DNA from: Pseudanabaena sp. UWO311
Lineage (GTDB): Bacteria; Cyanobacteriota; Cyanobacteriia; Pseudanabaenales; Pseudanabaenaceae
Length of the DNA stretch: 64,000 nt
Direction of reading: 5' to 3'
Assembly (NCBI RefSeq): GCF_006937785.1
Contig: NZ_SJEE01000008.1
Location: 94,700-158,699 of the forward strand
The notes below the pieces were generated by a model. The model was not told where the DNA came from. It did no database searches and saw nothing but the letters and a program-made list of their open reading frames with translations. This document shows positions 44,559 through 53,133 of this stretch, one piece after another (position 1 is the first letter of the stretch; every line of letters starts with the position of its first letter). The translations under genes were made by a program, and so were the position numbers.

Positions 44559-45329
44559 TTAGCTTTTTGAGGGGCTTGTGAGCCGTGACAAGCTAGTGAA
44601 AAATTTACGGAATTCTGGACATTTTTGTTGGGCGATCGCAGAATCAAGTTGCCTGATAAAACGGGCAGTATGCAGTTGTTTAGAATATCTCATTCCTTCT
44701 TTTTGTTCTGAGGCTTGGATAATCGCGTTGGAAAGCTTTTGATGATAGCTCTGGGGAAATGCGGGATCTAGCCCAAAATTTTCGGGATTGCTAAAGGATA
44801 ATTGGCGATCGCTTACGAGCCAGTGCTGCATCGCTTTACATTTATCGCGAAAGTCGGGATCTTTTGCTAAGGTTTGCTCCCAATCGGCTATCACCCAAGA
44901 CTCTAATTCTGGTTTGGCGAATCCGATGAGGTGATTAACTGGCGGAATGTTGGGGTTGTTTTTCCATACTTGATTGAGGAGATCTGCAAATTCTTGAGAT
45001 TTTTGTTGACAGAACTCGTTTGGATCATTAATGCCTTGGGGTGGATAGTCGAGATCGTCAAAAATCAAAATGAGATCGCACATGGGATCGTTTAATCTGA
45101 ATTTATGATTTAATCTCTCTTCAATTTCTTTGAGCAGTGATTTACCCGTCAAGCCTTGAGATGCTCGATCTGTCTTAGGTTTTGCACTTAGTTTGTTAGG
45201 TTTGTTTCCTTCCTTATTACTAACTGGTGTCACCCTTTGGAAGTCACAATTTGGAAATTCTCTGCGTAAGTAGGGAAGTAGTCCAGATATTTCCGATTGT
45301 CCGCCTCCTGCAAATACCCATACAATCAC
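44559..45329 (-). CDS. DUF4276-like (Toprim-type) partner of AAA ATPase
   Basis: 256 residues. Features recall DUF4276: an N-terminal strand and glycine loop (VWVFAGGGQSE), an acidic DLILIFDDLDYPP in the middle and a LIGFAKPELESWVIADW segment near 150, the last being typical of the family. The first Glu usual for Toprim proteins is not in its expected place (FAGGG). It starts within the last codon of the ATPase gene (ATGA overlap), so the two proteins are made together. ATPase plus Toprim or DUF4276 pairs are known in anti-phage systems (OLD-like, PARIS). A defence role is inference. Confidence 0.65.
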   Translation of the reverse strand: MIVWVFAGGGQSEISGLLPYLRREFPNCDFQRVTPVSNKEGNKPNKLSAKPKTDRASQGLTGKSLLKEIEERLNHKFRLNDPMCDLILIFDDLDYPPQGINDPNEFCQQKSQEFADLLNQVWKNNPNIPPVNHLIGFAKPELESWVIADWEQTLAKDPDFRDKCKAMQHWLVSDRQLSFSNPENFGLDPAFPQSYHQKLSNAIIQASEQKEGMRYSKQLHTARFIRQLDSAIAQQKCPEFRKFFTSLSRLTSPSKS

Positions 45330-46600
45330 AGCGCCCAGCCTCCGATTTCAGGTTCACCCACCCGATACAGATCGCCAAGTTCCCATCCTTCATCTAGGCG
45401 ATCTTGGAGGCGTTCTTTGGATAGGGTTTTGACATGGAATAGGGTTTGCTCTGGGTTGGAGGCTTCAAAGACATGGACGTTTTCGAGGCGGTCTGTAAAT
45501 TTATCCAGTAGGTCGGGGCTATGGGTGGTGATGATCACCTGTGTTCTAGCGGCGGCGTTTTTTATCCATTCTGCAAGGTAGCTCAACCATTGAACATGTA
45601 AGCCGACTTCTGGCTCGTCAATGACGATGAGGGAAGGTAAGTTAGGGGAGTTGAGAATGATTGCCCAACATAGCATTCTGACTGTGCCATCGGACATTTC
45701 ATCAAGGTATAGGGGACGTTTGGTGTTTTGTAAATGCCATTCAATGCTAATTCTGGTTCTGCCAGTTCTGATGGGGCGAATACGTTTCGTTTGCGGTACG
45801 ATATCGCGCATGATGACGTTGAGTTGGTCTTCAAAGTCGATGCTTTCTTGGATGAGGTTGTCTAGAACTAGGGCTAGGTTTTCACAGTCAGGATTGAGAT
45901 GTTTCTCTGGAGATCCGATTTCTGGCTCGGCGTTACGAATCTCTCTTAGATTCATGTTATTAGCGCTGTAAAATCGCCAACTAGAGACAAGATCAAGAAT
46001 TTGACGATATTTATCGTATAGGATTTTAATTTCTGGAAGATTATTTGGTGTTTCTAATAAGTTAGGAATATTAGACAAACCAATTTCATCAGAATGAATT
46101 CCAAATACTGCTGTTTTTTTTAAGGGATCTTTGGTGTCGAATACAGTACCATGACCACTTAATGCATAGTATCTGTAATAGTAAAACAGTTCGTTATTCT
46201 CTTCGTTTGATTCTGATAAATGTTCTTCTAGAACTTGAGGGAATATCTTGTCTGTACAGAAAAGCGATAACCAAAGACTTAATTGATTTTTAACAGAATT
46301 CTCAACAGCAAAAGTGAATTTTAAATCGATGTTTTCTGGCAAAGAGTATGTCGCATTTAATATTCTAGAACTACCTAGATTTGATATGGCTTTTACAAAG
46401 TTTGTTACCCCATCTCTTGTTATCACATTGTTGCCTGAAATACTTTCTTTTAAGAAGTTGAGCAATGCAATAAAATTGCTTTTACCAGAGCCATTAGAAC
46501 CGATAAATATATTTAATCCTTCACTAAGTTTCAATCCTTTTTCTATGTCAAGATTCTTATATCTTTGGGTGCTGACCTTGCCAATATGTTTTATTTTCAT
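45326..46600 (-). CDS. AAA_21-type ABC/SMC-like ATPase
   Basis: 424 residues of the AAA_15/AAA_21 type. Walker A is IGSNGSGKS (33-41), an ABC-like signature DEMSDGTVRML lies near 300, and Walker B with following His motif reads LIVIDEPEVGLH, then VIITTHSPDLLDKF. The region between is helical and divergent, as in OLD-family and RloA-like ATPases. It overlaps the DUF4276-like gene by 4 nt. Together they look like a two-gene ATPase/nuclease module, probably defensive. Confidence 0.85.
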   Translation of the reverse strand: MKIKHIGKVSTQRYKNLDIEKGLKLSEGLNIFIGSNGSGKSNFIALLNFLKESISGNNVITRDGVTNFVKAISNLGSSRILNATYSLPENIDLKFTFAVENSVKNQLSLWLSLFCTDKIFPQVLEEHLSESNEENNELFYYYRYYALSGHGTVFDTKDPLKKTAVFGIHSDEIGLSNIPNLLETPNNLPEIKILYDKYRQILDLVSSWRFYSANNMNLREIRNAEPEIGSPEKHLNPDCENLALVLDNLIQESIDFEDQLNVIMRDIVPQTKRIRPIRTGRTRISIEWHLQNTKRPLYLDEMSDGTVRMLCWAIILNSPNLPSLIVIDEPEVGLHVQWLSYLAEWIKNAAARTQVIITTHSPDLLDKFTDRLENVHVFEASNPEQTLFHVKTLSKERLQDRLDEGWELGDLYRVGEPEIGGWAL

Positions 46601-46639
46601 GTTTTGCTTATTAATCTTAATTTACTTGAAAGTTGTTTG

Positions 46640-46655
46640 GCTAAATTTTTAGCCG
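46640..46655 (-). terminator. Short hairpin after the amphipathic-repeat gene
   Basis: GGCTAA and TTAGCC arms with a small AT loop downstream of the gene ending at 46660. A weak terminator candidate. Confidence 0.4.
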
Positions 46656-46659
46656 AATT

Positions 46660-47469
46660 TTAATATTTTCCAGAAGCCAAAATCCCCTTCATTTCTCTCA
46701 TCAAAGTATCTTGTTCTTGCCGTAATTCCTCAAGACGGATTAGAATATTTGGCAATCGTTCCTTTACATCTAAATTGTTAGATTGAAATTTGGCATTTTG
46801 AAAAACTTTAAATGCCGATATAAATGGAATTTTTAGAATAAGTAGAAAGATTTGTGGGATAAGTTTTATAATTGCGTTTAATAGATTCCACAACACTAAA
46901 AATATCAACAGGATCACGATCATTGCTAAAAAAGGATGCGTAACAATCCAAGCTATAGCTGGATGCTCAACCATCCACATTTGTACTGAAGTACTAATTA
47001 CTTCCTGAACACTATTTGCTATAGCACTACTTAGTTGTTCTGCTTTGTGCAATGTCGCATCAAGAGCAAGTTTTGTCTTATCTGCTGCTTCGGAGATAGA
47101 AGTTGTCGCATCATTTATTTTGTGAACTGAAATATTAGTTGCTTCATTCAATGCCCCAGTTGCTTTGTTAGTTGTTTCTTTGACTACACTAGCTGCTTGA
47201 TTACTTGCCTCTGTAAGCGTCTTAACTGCACCGTTTGTTGCATCTAAAACAGAGGTCTTAATTTTTGCAGTAGCATCATTTAAGCCACTAGCTGCTTTAG
47301 TGAAGTTATTAGTTAAGTTGTTGATGGTCTGTCCTGAACTGTCTGTCAAAGCTCCAAACTTGTCAAAAGCATTTTTTGCTTCAGTAGCTACAGTATCGGT
47401 TGCTTTATCTGTAAAACTCTCAATATTATTTTTTGCATTTTGTATGGTTTCAGAAAAGTTATCCATCAT
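46660..47469 (-). CDS. Amphipathic-repeat membrane protein
   Basis: 269 residues. Residues about 1-165 form long amphipathic helices with repeated Ala/Thr/Asn-rich units (for example TNKATGALNEATN), like apolipoprotein or LEA-type repeats. A hydrophobic hairpin follows (about 175-225), then a charged C-terminal coiled coil RLEELRQEQDTLMREM. It is not a family I can name. Such proteins can bind or shape membranes. It lies upstream of the ATPase/DUF4276 pair on the same strand with a 59-nt gap and could be a third member of the module. Confidence 0.65.
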   Translation of the reverse strand: MMDNFSETIQNAKNNIESFTDKATDTVATEAKNAFDKFGALTDSSGQTINNLTNNFTKAASGLNDATAKIKTSVLDATNGAVKTLTEASNQAASVVKETTNKATGALNEATNISVHKINDATTSISEAADKTKLALDATLHKAEQLSSAIANSVQEVISTSVQMWMVEHPAIAWIVTHPFLAMIVILLIFLVLWNLLNAIIKLIPQIFLLILKIPFISAFKVFQNAKFQSNNLDVKERLPNILIRLEELRQEQDTLMREMKGILASGKY

Positions 47470-47523
47470 TACTTAATGTTTATTATAGATTGATGATTAT
47501 TCATTATTTTAGTCTAATTTAGC

Positions 47524-47567
47524 AATAGATTTTAGGAATTGGAGGACTGGATACAGTTCATTGAGCG
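47524..47567 (-). pseudogene. Decayed coding tail, copy 1
   Basis: On the minus strand it reads ALNELYPVLQFLKSIAKLD then stop, with no start or upstream frame. A near-identical tail occurs at 49401-49496. It is probably the end of a lost gene. Confidence 0.45.
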
Positions 47568-47697
47568 CTTATCCTTATTTTTACGGTGCTATACTCAAAT
47601 CACAGTTAATCTTCAAACTGCTGCCAAATCTATGACCTAAGTAAAGTAATTGCAGAAATATCTTTATTTCCCATTATTAACTTGTAAGTTTATTCTT

Positions 47698-48729
47698 TTA
47701 TGACTTATCTTTTCTCTGAGTACTATTTAGTGATTTTTTAACCACCTTATCAAAGTCAGATATATATTCTCGATCTTGAATCACTCGATATTTTTCATAC
47801 TCGGATGCAGCTAGATTTTTAGCAACTTCAGCAGATATTGAACCAGCATTAGTTAAAACGTCGTAATCGTTAAAGCGCAAAAAAGCATCCAATTTATCAA
47901 TCCAATCCTGCATTTTCATAGAGATTTGCCGAGCCGCTTGATTTTCTGCATAGTCTAAATACATGGTGACAATGCGTTCTAACTCTTTAATCTCTTTTTC
48001 AATAAGATAGTTTTTTGCTACTGTGACATCCGATTTGATGATTTTCCCTTCAGGAGCATTTTTCCATGTTTGCAATCCCATTTTGGGCTGATCAGCGCTA
48101 GCTCGACTTGCGATAATCTCTGCCGCAGTTTTCCCTGTAATAGCCCACTCCAACTTGTTTTGGACTGTCTTAAAAAAGGTCTGAGTAGTTGGAGATTTTG
48201 AGTCATAGTCAATACTGCATTGCTCGTAAATATCAGTAATTTTTTGATAAAAACGCCTTTCGCTAGCGCGAATCTCCCGAACACGCTCTATTAACTCGTT
48301 GAAATAGTCTTTGCCAAAATGCTTACCTTGCTTGAGTCGCTCATCATCCATCACAAAGCCCTTGATGATGAACTCTTTTAAAGTATTAGTTGCCCAGATC
48401 CGAAATTGGGTTGCTTGATAGCTATTGACTCGATAACCTACAGCAATAACCACATCAAGGTTATAAAAATCGATCTCCCTTGTCACATCACGGTTACCTT
48501 CACGTTGAACTACTCGAAATTTTCGAGCAGTTGGATCTGGCTCTAGTTCACCGCTTTGGTAAATTTCTTTCAAATGGTAAGTTATTGTATTGCTCTCAAC
48601 TCCGAAAAGTTGAGCGATTTTCTTTTGACTCAGCCAAAAAGTTTCACTCTCATAAATCACCTCAATTTTTACTGCTCCATCAGGAGAGGTATACAGCAAA
48701 ATATCGTTAAACTGTGGATCTATACTCAT
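47698..48729 (-). CDS. RhuM family protein
   Basis: 343 residues from the ATG at 48729. The sequence matches virulence RhuM family proteins: an N-terminal domain FWLSQKKIAQLFGVESNTITYHLKEIYQSGEL, then FYNLDVVIAVGYRVNSYQATQFRIWATNTLKEFI and a C-terminal helical region. The first part resembles a helix-turn-helix, so DNA binding is possible. The family spreads with mobile and defence islands and was first noted on a Salmonella pathogenicity island. Its role is not established. Confidence 0.85.
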   Translation of the reverse strand: MSIDPQFNDILLYTSPDGAVKIEVIYESETFWLSQKKIAQLFGVESNTITYHLKEIYQSGELEPDPTARKFRVVQREGNRDVTREIDFYNLDVVIAVGYRVNSYQATQFRIWATNTLKEFIIKGFVMDDERLKQGKHFGKDYFNELIERVREIRASERRFYQKITDIYEQCSIDYDSKSPTTQTFFKTVQNKLEWAITGKTAAEIIASRASADQPKMGLQTWKNAPEGKIIKSDVTVAKNYLIEKEIKELERIVTMYLDYAENQAARQISMKMQDWIDKLDAFLRFNDYDVLTNAGSISAEVAKNLAASEYEKYRVIQDREYISDFDKVVKKSLNSTQRKDKS

Positions 48730-48789
48730 TTGCACACTTAGGCGATAATTTCTAAAAAATTATAACCTTTCTCCAAATGACAACCTAAG

Positions 48790-49380
48790 ATGACCTTTGC
48801 TAAACGTAGTGCTTCCACAACAACGCTTGATCGCTTTCTGTCTCAGCCAGAAACGAAGCCTGCTAGTGAGTATATTGACGGTTTGATTTATCAGAAGCCC
48901 ATGCCACAAGGTCAACATTCCCGACTTCAGCTTAAATTTTGTTGTAATACCGTTAATTCTGTAACCGAAGACAAACAAATAGCCTTAGCTTTACCAGAAT
49001 TGCGTTGTACCTTTGGTGGAAAGTCAATTGTGCCAAATGTGGCAGTGTTTCGATGGGAGAGATTGCCTATTAATGCGGAAGGAGAAATTGAGAATGTATT
49101 TTCTATTTCTCCAGATTGGGTGATTGAGATTCTATCGCCAGAACAAGCACCGATGCGAGTCATCAGTAATATTTTGCATTGCCTCAAACATGGCACAGAG
49201 ATGGGATGGTTGCTATTTCCGAAGGAGCGATCACTATTGATATTTCAGCGCGATCGCCAACCCATCGCAATCAATAGTGAAATAAATTCTGCTCAGAAAT
49301 TACTTGTACCTAGTTTTTTGGAAACAGAATTAAATTTGACTGTAGATCAGGTATTTGGCTGGTTAAAAGTGGGAAAGTAG
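48790..49380 (+). CDS. Uma2 family protein, copy 1 (Asp to Asn at a key site)
   Basis: 196 residues of the Uma2/DUF820 family. It is almost the same as the frameshifted copy at 50543-51132. The presumed active-site PD motif reads VPNVAVF here (Asn83) while the other copy reads VPDVAVF; Glu113 in VIEILSPEQ is kept. This reading frame is open, but the Asn may abolish nuclease activity. It also has an extra Cys codon near residue 51 compared with the other copy. Confidence 0.85.
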   Translation: MTFAKRSASTTTLDRFLSQPETKPASEYIDGLIYQKPMPQGQHSRLQLKFCCNTVNSVTEDKQIALALPELRCTFGGKSIVPNVAVFRWERLPINAEGEIENVFSISPDWVIEILSPEQAPMRVISNILHCLKHGTEMGWLLFPKERSLLIFQRDRQPIAINSEINSAQKLLVPSFLETELNLTVDQVFGWLKVGK

Positions 49381-49400
49381 AATGAACTTATCCATTAGTT

Positions 49401-49496
49401 TAACTTTCCAAGAGATTTTAGGATTTGGAGAACGGGATAGAGTTCATTGTGCGATCGCTTTAATATTCCTGCTAACCACATGTAAGATTTACTGAA
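49401..49496 (-). pseudogene. Decayed coding tail, copy 2
   Basis: On the minus strand, in the same frame as and just after the stop of the nucleotidyltransferase gene, it reads MWLAGILKRSHNELYPVLQ then ILKSLGKLN and stop. It matches copy 1 near 47524. The parent gene is not identified. Confidence 0.45.
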
Positions 49497-49499
49497 AAT

Positions 49500-50039
49500 T
49501 TAACTGCTAGATTTGAGACTATCTATAAACTCTTGATACCTATCAATTTTTCCTTCTTTCTTCGACCATGCCTTTACCTTATCCAAATCAATTAGATGCC
49601 GCTTAGCAACCATCACAGCCTGATCAAGATTTTGGCTATCTCTCCAATGGTAAAAACCAGCTAATCTATCCATCACACACAGAGTTGGCGTAAGAATGTG
49701 AAGCTCCAATTCTCCTACCTTCTGCACAGTACATTCTCGATAGTCAACATACTGCTCACCAATCATCAAGGGTGATGGCGGAAACTCTACCAAATAATAG
49801 GTATTAGGATGTTCAAAATGTCTACCCTGTTTACTAAATCCTAGTTTAACCATAATTTCTGTCAAACTCTTAGAATCAGCAGGAGAAATAAAATCAAGAT
49901 CGTCCGATTGATACTCATTCTCTGAATAGATTGTCACCACACCACCACCCGACAGCACAGCCGTTATACCTGCTGTGGTGAGTGCGTCAGATACAATTGC
50001 TGCAATCTCAACTAGGGTTAAGTCTTCGTGGATTAACAA
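49500..50039 (-). CDS. Nucleotidyltransferase-fold protein (MNT/AbiEii-like)
   Basis: 179 residues. A glycine motif LSGGG and the acidic SDDLDF (residues 45-50) match the GG ... DxD core of minimal nucleotidyltransferases such as AbiEii or MNT toxins and antitoxins. It overlaps the upstream winged-helix gene by 32 nt, the normal layout of a two-gene toxin-antitoxin pair. The third catalytic acid is not certain. A type IV or MNT-like system is the best guess; it could also be a housekeeping nucleotidyltransferase. Confidence 0.65.
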   Translation of the reverse strand: MLIHEDLTLVEIAAIVSDALTTAGITAVLSGGGVVTIYSENEYQSDDLDFISPADSKSLTEIMVKLGFSKQGRHFEHPNTYYLVEFPPSPLMIGEQYVDYRECTVQKVGELELHILTPTLCVMDRLAGFYHWRDSQNLDQAVMVAKRHLIDLDKVKAWSKKEGKIDRYQEFIDSLKSSS

Positions 50040-50364
50040 GAGGTTTATCTGCTCGGCGAGGACGACGACGTTGACGGTAATAAGCTTTTATTTCTTCTTC
50101 AGGTGTTAACTTGAGACGCTGAGCTAACAGCATTTTGACCTGTTCTACAAAAGGCGATCGCGGATTCCATGTATAGAGGCGAGTTTTTCCTACCGAACGG
50201 CTCACCAGCAATCCTGAATCTTCAAACTTTTGGAGTTGTTTTTGTACAGTACTCAAAGCAACACCATAGGTATCAGCGATCGCCTTTCCATACCCTTCGT
50301 CATAATTGGCAAGATATAGCAAAACCTGCTCAGGTGCTTTACCACCAAAAAGTTCTTTCAGCAT
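50008..50364 (-). CDS. Winged-helix DNA-binding partner protein
   Basis: 118 residues. Residues 1-75 form a winged helix (GKAIADTYGVALSTVQKQLQKFEDSGLLVSRSVGKTRLYTW) and the C-terminal part is very basic (YYRQRRRPRRADK). It overlaps the nucleotidyltransferase gene by 32 nt, so they are translated together. It probably represses its own operon; an inverted repeat lies just upstream. Confidence 0.7.
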   Translation of the reverse strand: MLKELFGGKAPEQVLLYLANYDEGYGKAIADTYGVALSTVQKQLQKFEDSGLLVSRSVGKTRLYTWNPRSPFVEQVKMLLAQRLKLTPEEEIKAYYRQRRRPRRADKPLVNPRRLNPS

Positions 50365-50382
50365 GTCTTTCAGCTTAAATAT

Positions 50383-50425
50383 ATATACCTACTATAAAGC
50401 TTATCTAACCTATATAATAGGTATA
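50383..50425. promoter_or_regulatory. Inverted repeat upstream of the wHTH gene
   Basis: Arms ATATACCTACTATA and TATATAATAGGTATAT are separated by about 12 nt, 20 to 60 nt before the wHTH start. The AT-rich arms may contain the -10 element. A good place for an autoregulatory operator. Confidence 0.5.
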
Positions 50426-50542
50426 TCATAGATTTTGTTATATAGAAATGCGATCGCTGAAAGATATAGCCAAATGAGTCTTTTTCAATACCAATATTTC
50501 ATCAGTATAATAAAAGTCAGCGTCAATGATTGTTGATTAACC

Positions 50543-51132
50543 ATGACCCTAGCCACACAGAGTATTCCCTCAATAACACTCGATCGCTTTCTGACTCAGC
50601 CAGAAACGAAGCCCGCTAGTGAGTATATTGACGGTTCCATTTATCAAAAGCCTATGGCACAAGGTCAACATTCTCGCCTTCAGCTTAAATTTTGTAATAC
50701 CGTTAATGCTGTAACTGAAGACAAACAAATAGCTTTAGCTTTACCAGAATTGCGTTGTACCTTTGGTGGAAAGTCAATTGTGCCAGATGTGGCAGTGTTT
50801 CGATGGGAGAGGTTGCCTATTAATGCGGAAGGAGAAATTGAGAATGTATTTTCTATTTATCCAGATTGGGTGATTGAGATTTTATCGCCAGAACAAGCAC
50901 CGATGCGAGTGATTGGTAATATATTTTGCACTGTCTCAAACATGGTACAGAGATGGGATGGTTACTATTTCCCAAAGAGCGATCGCTGTTAATATTTCAG
51001 CGCGATCGCCAACCAATCGAAATCAACAGCGAAATAAATGCTACTCAGAAGTTGCTTGTGCCTAATTTTCTGGAAACAGAATTAAATTTGACTGTAGAGC
51101 AGGTGTTTGGCTGGCTAAAGGTGAGCAAATAG
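50543..51132 (+). pseudogene. Uma2 family gene copy 2, frameshifted
   Basis: Near-identical duplicate of the gene at 48790-49380. A 2-nt insertion (TAATATATTTTG where the other copy has TAATATTTTG, near 50925) breaks the frame; the first part runs 50543-50992 and the second is in frame from 50926 to 51132. The intact PD motif (VPDVAVF) is in the first part. The stop-proximal flank is also duplicated for some 20 nt. It is a pseudogene unless frameshifting occurs. Confidence 0.85.
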
Positions 51133-51255
51133 AATAAATTATCTATTAGTTTAAATTCCCATCCAGTAAACTAGCTTAGATGCTTGGAAGCACATGGGTT
51201 TGCGTGAGACTAGATGCGGTCTTCAATGCGATGACAATCTTGTGCTTACATCGAT

Positions 51256-52998
51256 TCAAAATCCTAAATCTGCTTTAGCCGCCTCTGCAACTCGTAAAAC
51301 TTCTGGAGTCGAAATTTCTTCCCAAGGCACTTCACCGATCTCGCGATAGAAAGTTTCATCATAGGGACGAGTTTGCACCACGACAGGCATTGGCACTGCA
51401 TGACCGAGAACTAGAGCTTGCTGCTTAGAATCTAGTTTTGACAAAATTGTTCGTAAATTACCACTGCCCGCTACACCAGTAAAAATTGCATCGATATCTT
51501 TCTCATCATTGAGCAACGCCGTAATTCTGGTTCCAATTTGGGACATTACCTCATTATCAATTCCTGAAGGACGCTGATCGACAATTAGCAAAGTCACAAA
51601 ATATTTCCGCATCTCGCGAGCAATCGTCCCAAAAATAGTCTGTCTAGCCGTATTCGGAGCCAGAAAACGATGGGCCTCTTCGATGGTAATCGTTAACTGC
51701 TGGGGGCGATCGCAAATATTTTTAGTCTGCAAAAATCGCTCAGCCTGTTGCACATAAGAATGGTGAATCCGTCTTGTAATGATATTTGTCGCCAACATAT
51801 AGGAAAGTAGATTTGATTGCGAACCAAACTCAATTACGATATGTTTCCCTGCTGCGATCGAATCGAGAATGCGCTTAATGTAGTTTTCGGGACAGGTTGG
51901 GCGTAAATACTTGAGATCATCAAGCCTTGTGAGTTTACGCTGGAGCGCCATAATCGAGGATTTACTCCCCATTTTCTGTTCGCAAAATTCTTGAATTTCG
52001 GAATTTGTCATAGCAAGTAATCGCGAAATCCAACTTTTCCCAAATTCATTCCGTAGAATAATCGCATTTTCCAAACTAGCTTCGGAGAGATTTAATTCTT
52101 CACGAATTAGCATCAAATCTTCGACATCGATTTGGTCGTAGCTGATGTAAAGCTCCTGAGCATCGCGCACTCCCCGCCGTTTAGTTGAGTCTGGATCGAG
52201 AGTATAAATCTGCACCTGTGCAGGAAATAGCTGCCGTAAACCTTTAACGGTGCTAAATCTTTTGCCTTCAGTTGCAGCTTCCCACCCATACTCTGAATGC
52301 ATGTCGAAGATCAAATTCACCGCCGCTTGCTTTCGGATTATGCCTGATAGTAATAGGCGCGTCAAAAAAGATTTACCAGTTCCTGATTTGCCAAAGATGC
52401 CGTTACTACGCTCTACAAAGCGATCGAGATCAAGGCAAATTGGTACAGGCATATCAATTGGCTGCCCGATCGCAAAGTTCCGTTTATGGGGATCATCTTC
52501 CCAACCAAATACAATCCGAAAATCTCGCTCAGTCGCATCAAACACCTGCGAAAAGTGACTGGGGATCGTCTTTACAGGCAAGAGTTGGAAATCACTGATT
52601 TCTTCGACAGTTTCATAGGCTGGTGATTTCTTCCGCTTGGTTTTCTTAATGCGATCGCTATTCTGACTAGTAGCTCGCTGAGTAATGAGGTCAAAAGGAT
52701 TTGCAGGAACAAACATTAACATTGGCGTTAAATTGATCGTGCCAAAAGTCCCCGTACCTGCCAAAATTTCGGTTAAAAAAGTATTCTCAGGATCAGGCGG
52801 ATTCATCAGAATACGGGGGCTAGCCGTACCAAGAGTGACATCGGTGAGGATGCAAAAAAAGCGCGTATGCCGACCATGCACCACCAGAAACTTACCGACG
52901 CGCATATCTTCGACGGAAATCTCGCCATTTAGTCGAACTTCTAAACCGTCGCTTAAAGAACCCTGAACAACAATTCCTAATGGTTGCAATAAATCCAT
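51256..52998 (-). CDS. HerA-like (DUF87) ATPase
   Basis: 580 residues. An N-terminal HAS-barrel-like region (about 1-100), then a RecA-type domain with Walker A GKSGTGKS (203-210), LIFDMHSEYGW, Walker B-like TITIEEAHRF and an arginine near RMRKYF (read as AREMRKYFVTLLIVDQRPSG). HerA/FtsK-type hexameric translocases pump DNA; HerA often works with NurA, but no nurA is adjacent. This form is widespread in cyanobacteria, so it may be a core gene rather than part of the defence island beside it. Confidence 0.85.
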   Translation of the reverse strand: MDLLQPLGIVVQGSLSDGLEVRLNGEISVEDMRVGKFLVVHGRHTRFFCILTDVTLGTASPRILMNPPDPENTFLTEILAGTGTFGTINLTPMLMFVPANPFDLITQRATSQNSDRIKKTKRKKSPAYETVEEISDFQLLPVKTIPSHFSQVFDATERDFRIVFGWEDDPHKRNFAIGQPIDMPVPICLDLDRFVERSNGIFGKSGTGKSFLTRLLLSGIIRKQAAVNLIFDMHSEYGWEAATEGKRFSTVKGLRQLFPAQVQIYTLDPDSTKRRGVRDAQELYISYDQIDVEDLMLIREELNLSEASLENAIILRNEFGKSWISRLLAMTNSEIQEFCEQKMGSKSSIMALQRKLTRLDDLKYLRPTCPENYIKRILDSIAAGKHIVIEFGSQSNLLSYMLATNIITRRIHHSYVQQAERFLQTKNICDRPQQLTITIEEAHRFLAPNTARQTIFGTIAREMRKYFVTLLIVDQRPSGIDNEVMSQIGTRITALLNDEKDIDAIFTGVAGSGNLRTILSKLDSKQQALVLGHAVPMPVVVQTRPYDETFYREIGEVPWEEISTPEVLRVAEAAKADLGF

Positions 52999-53040
52999 GC
53001 CAAACCTGCATTAAGCCTGCATACTTTTGCATAGCATAGC

Positions 53041-53077
53041 AAAATAGAGGAGAAAACTTAGTTTTCTCCTCTATTTT
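53041..53077 (-). terminator. Terminator after the RRM protein gene
   Basis: Perfect 17-bp stem with a TTA loop and a run of T on the minus strand, 57 nt past the RRM gene. Confidence 0.75.
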
Positions 53078-53133
53078 TGCTTGCAGTTGAATACTAATAT
53101 TCTTTTAGGACGCTGTACGTTCTAAAACAAGAT

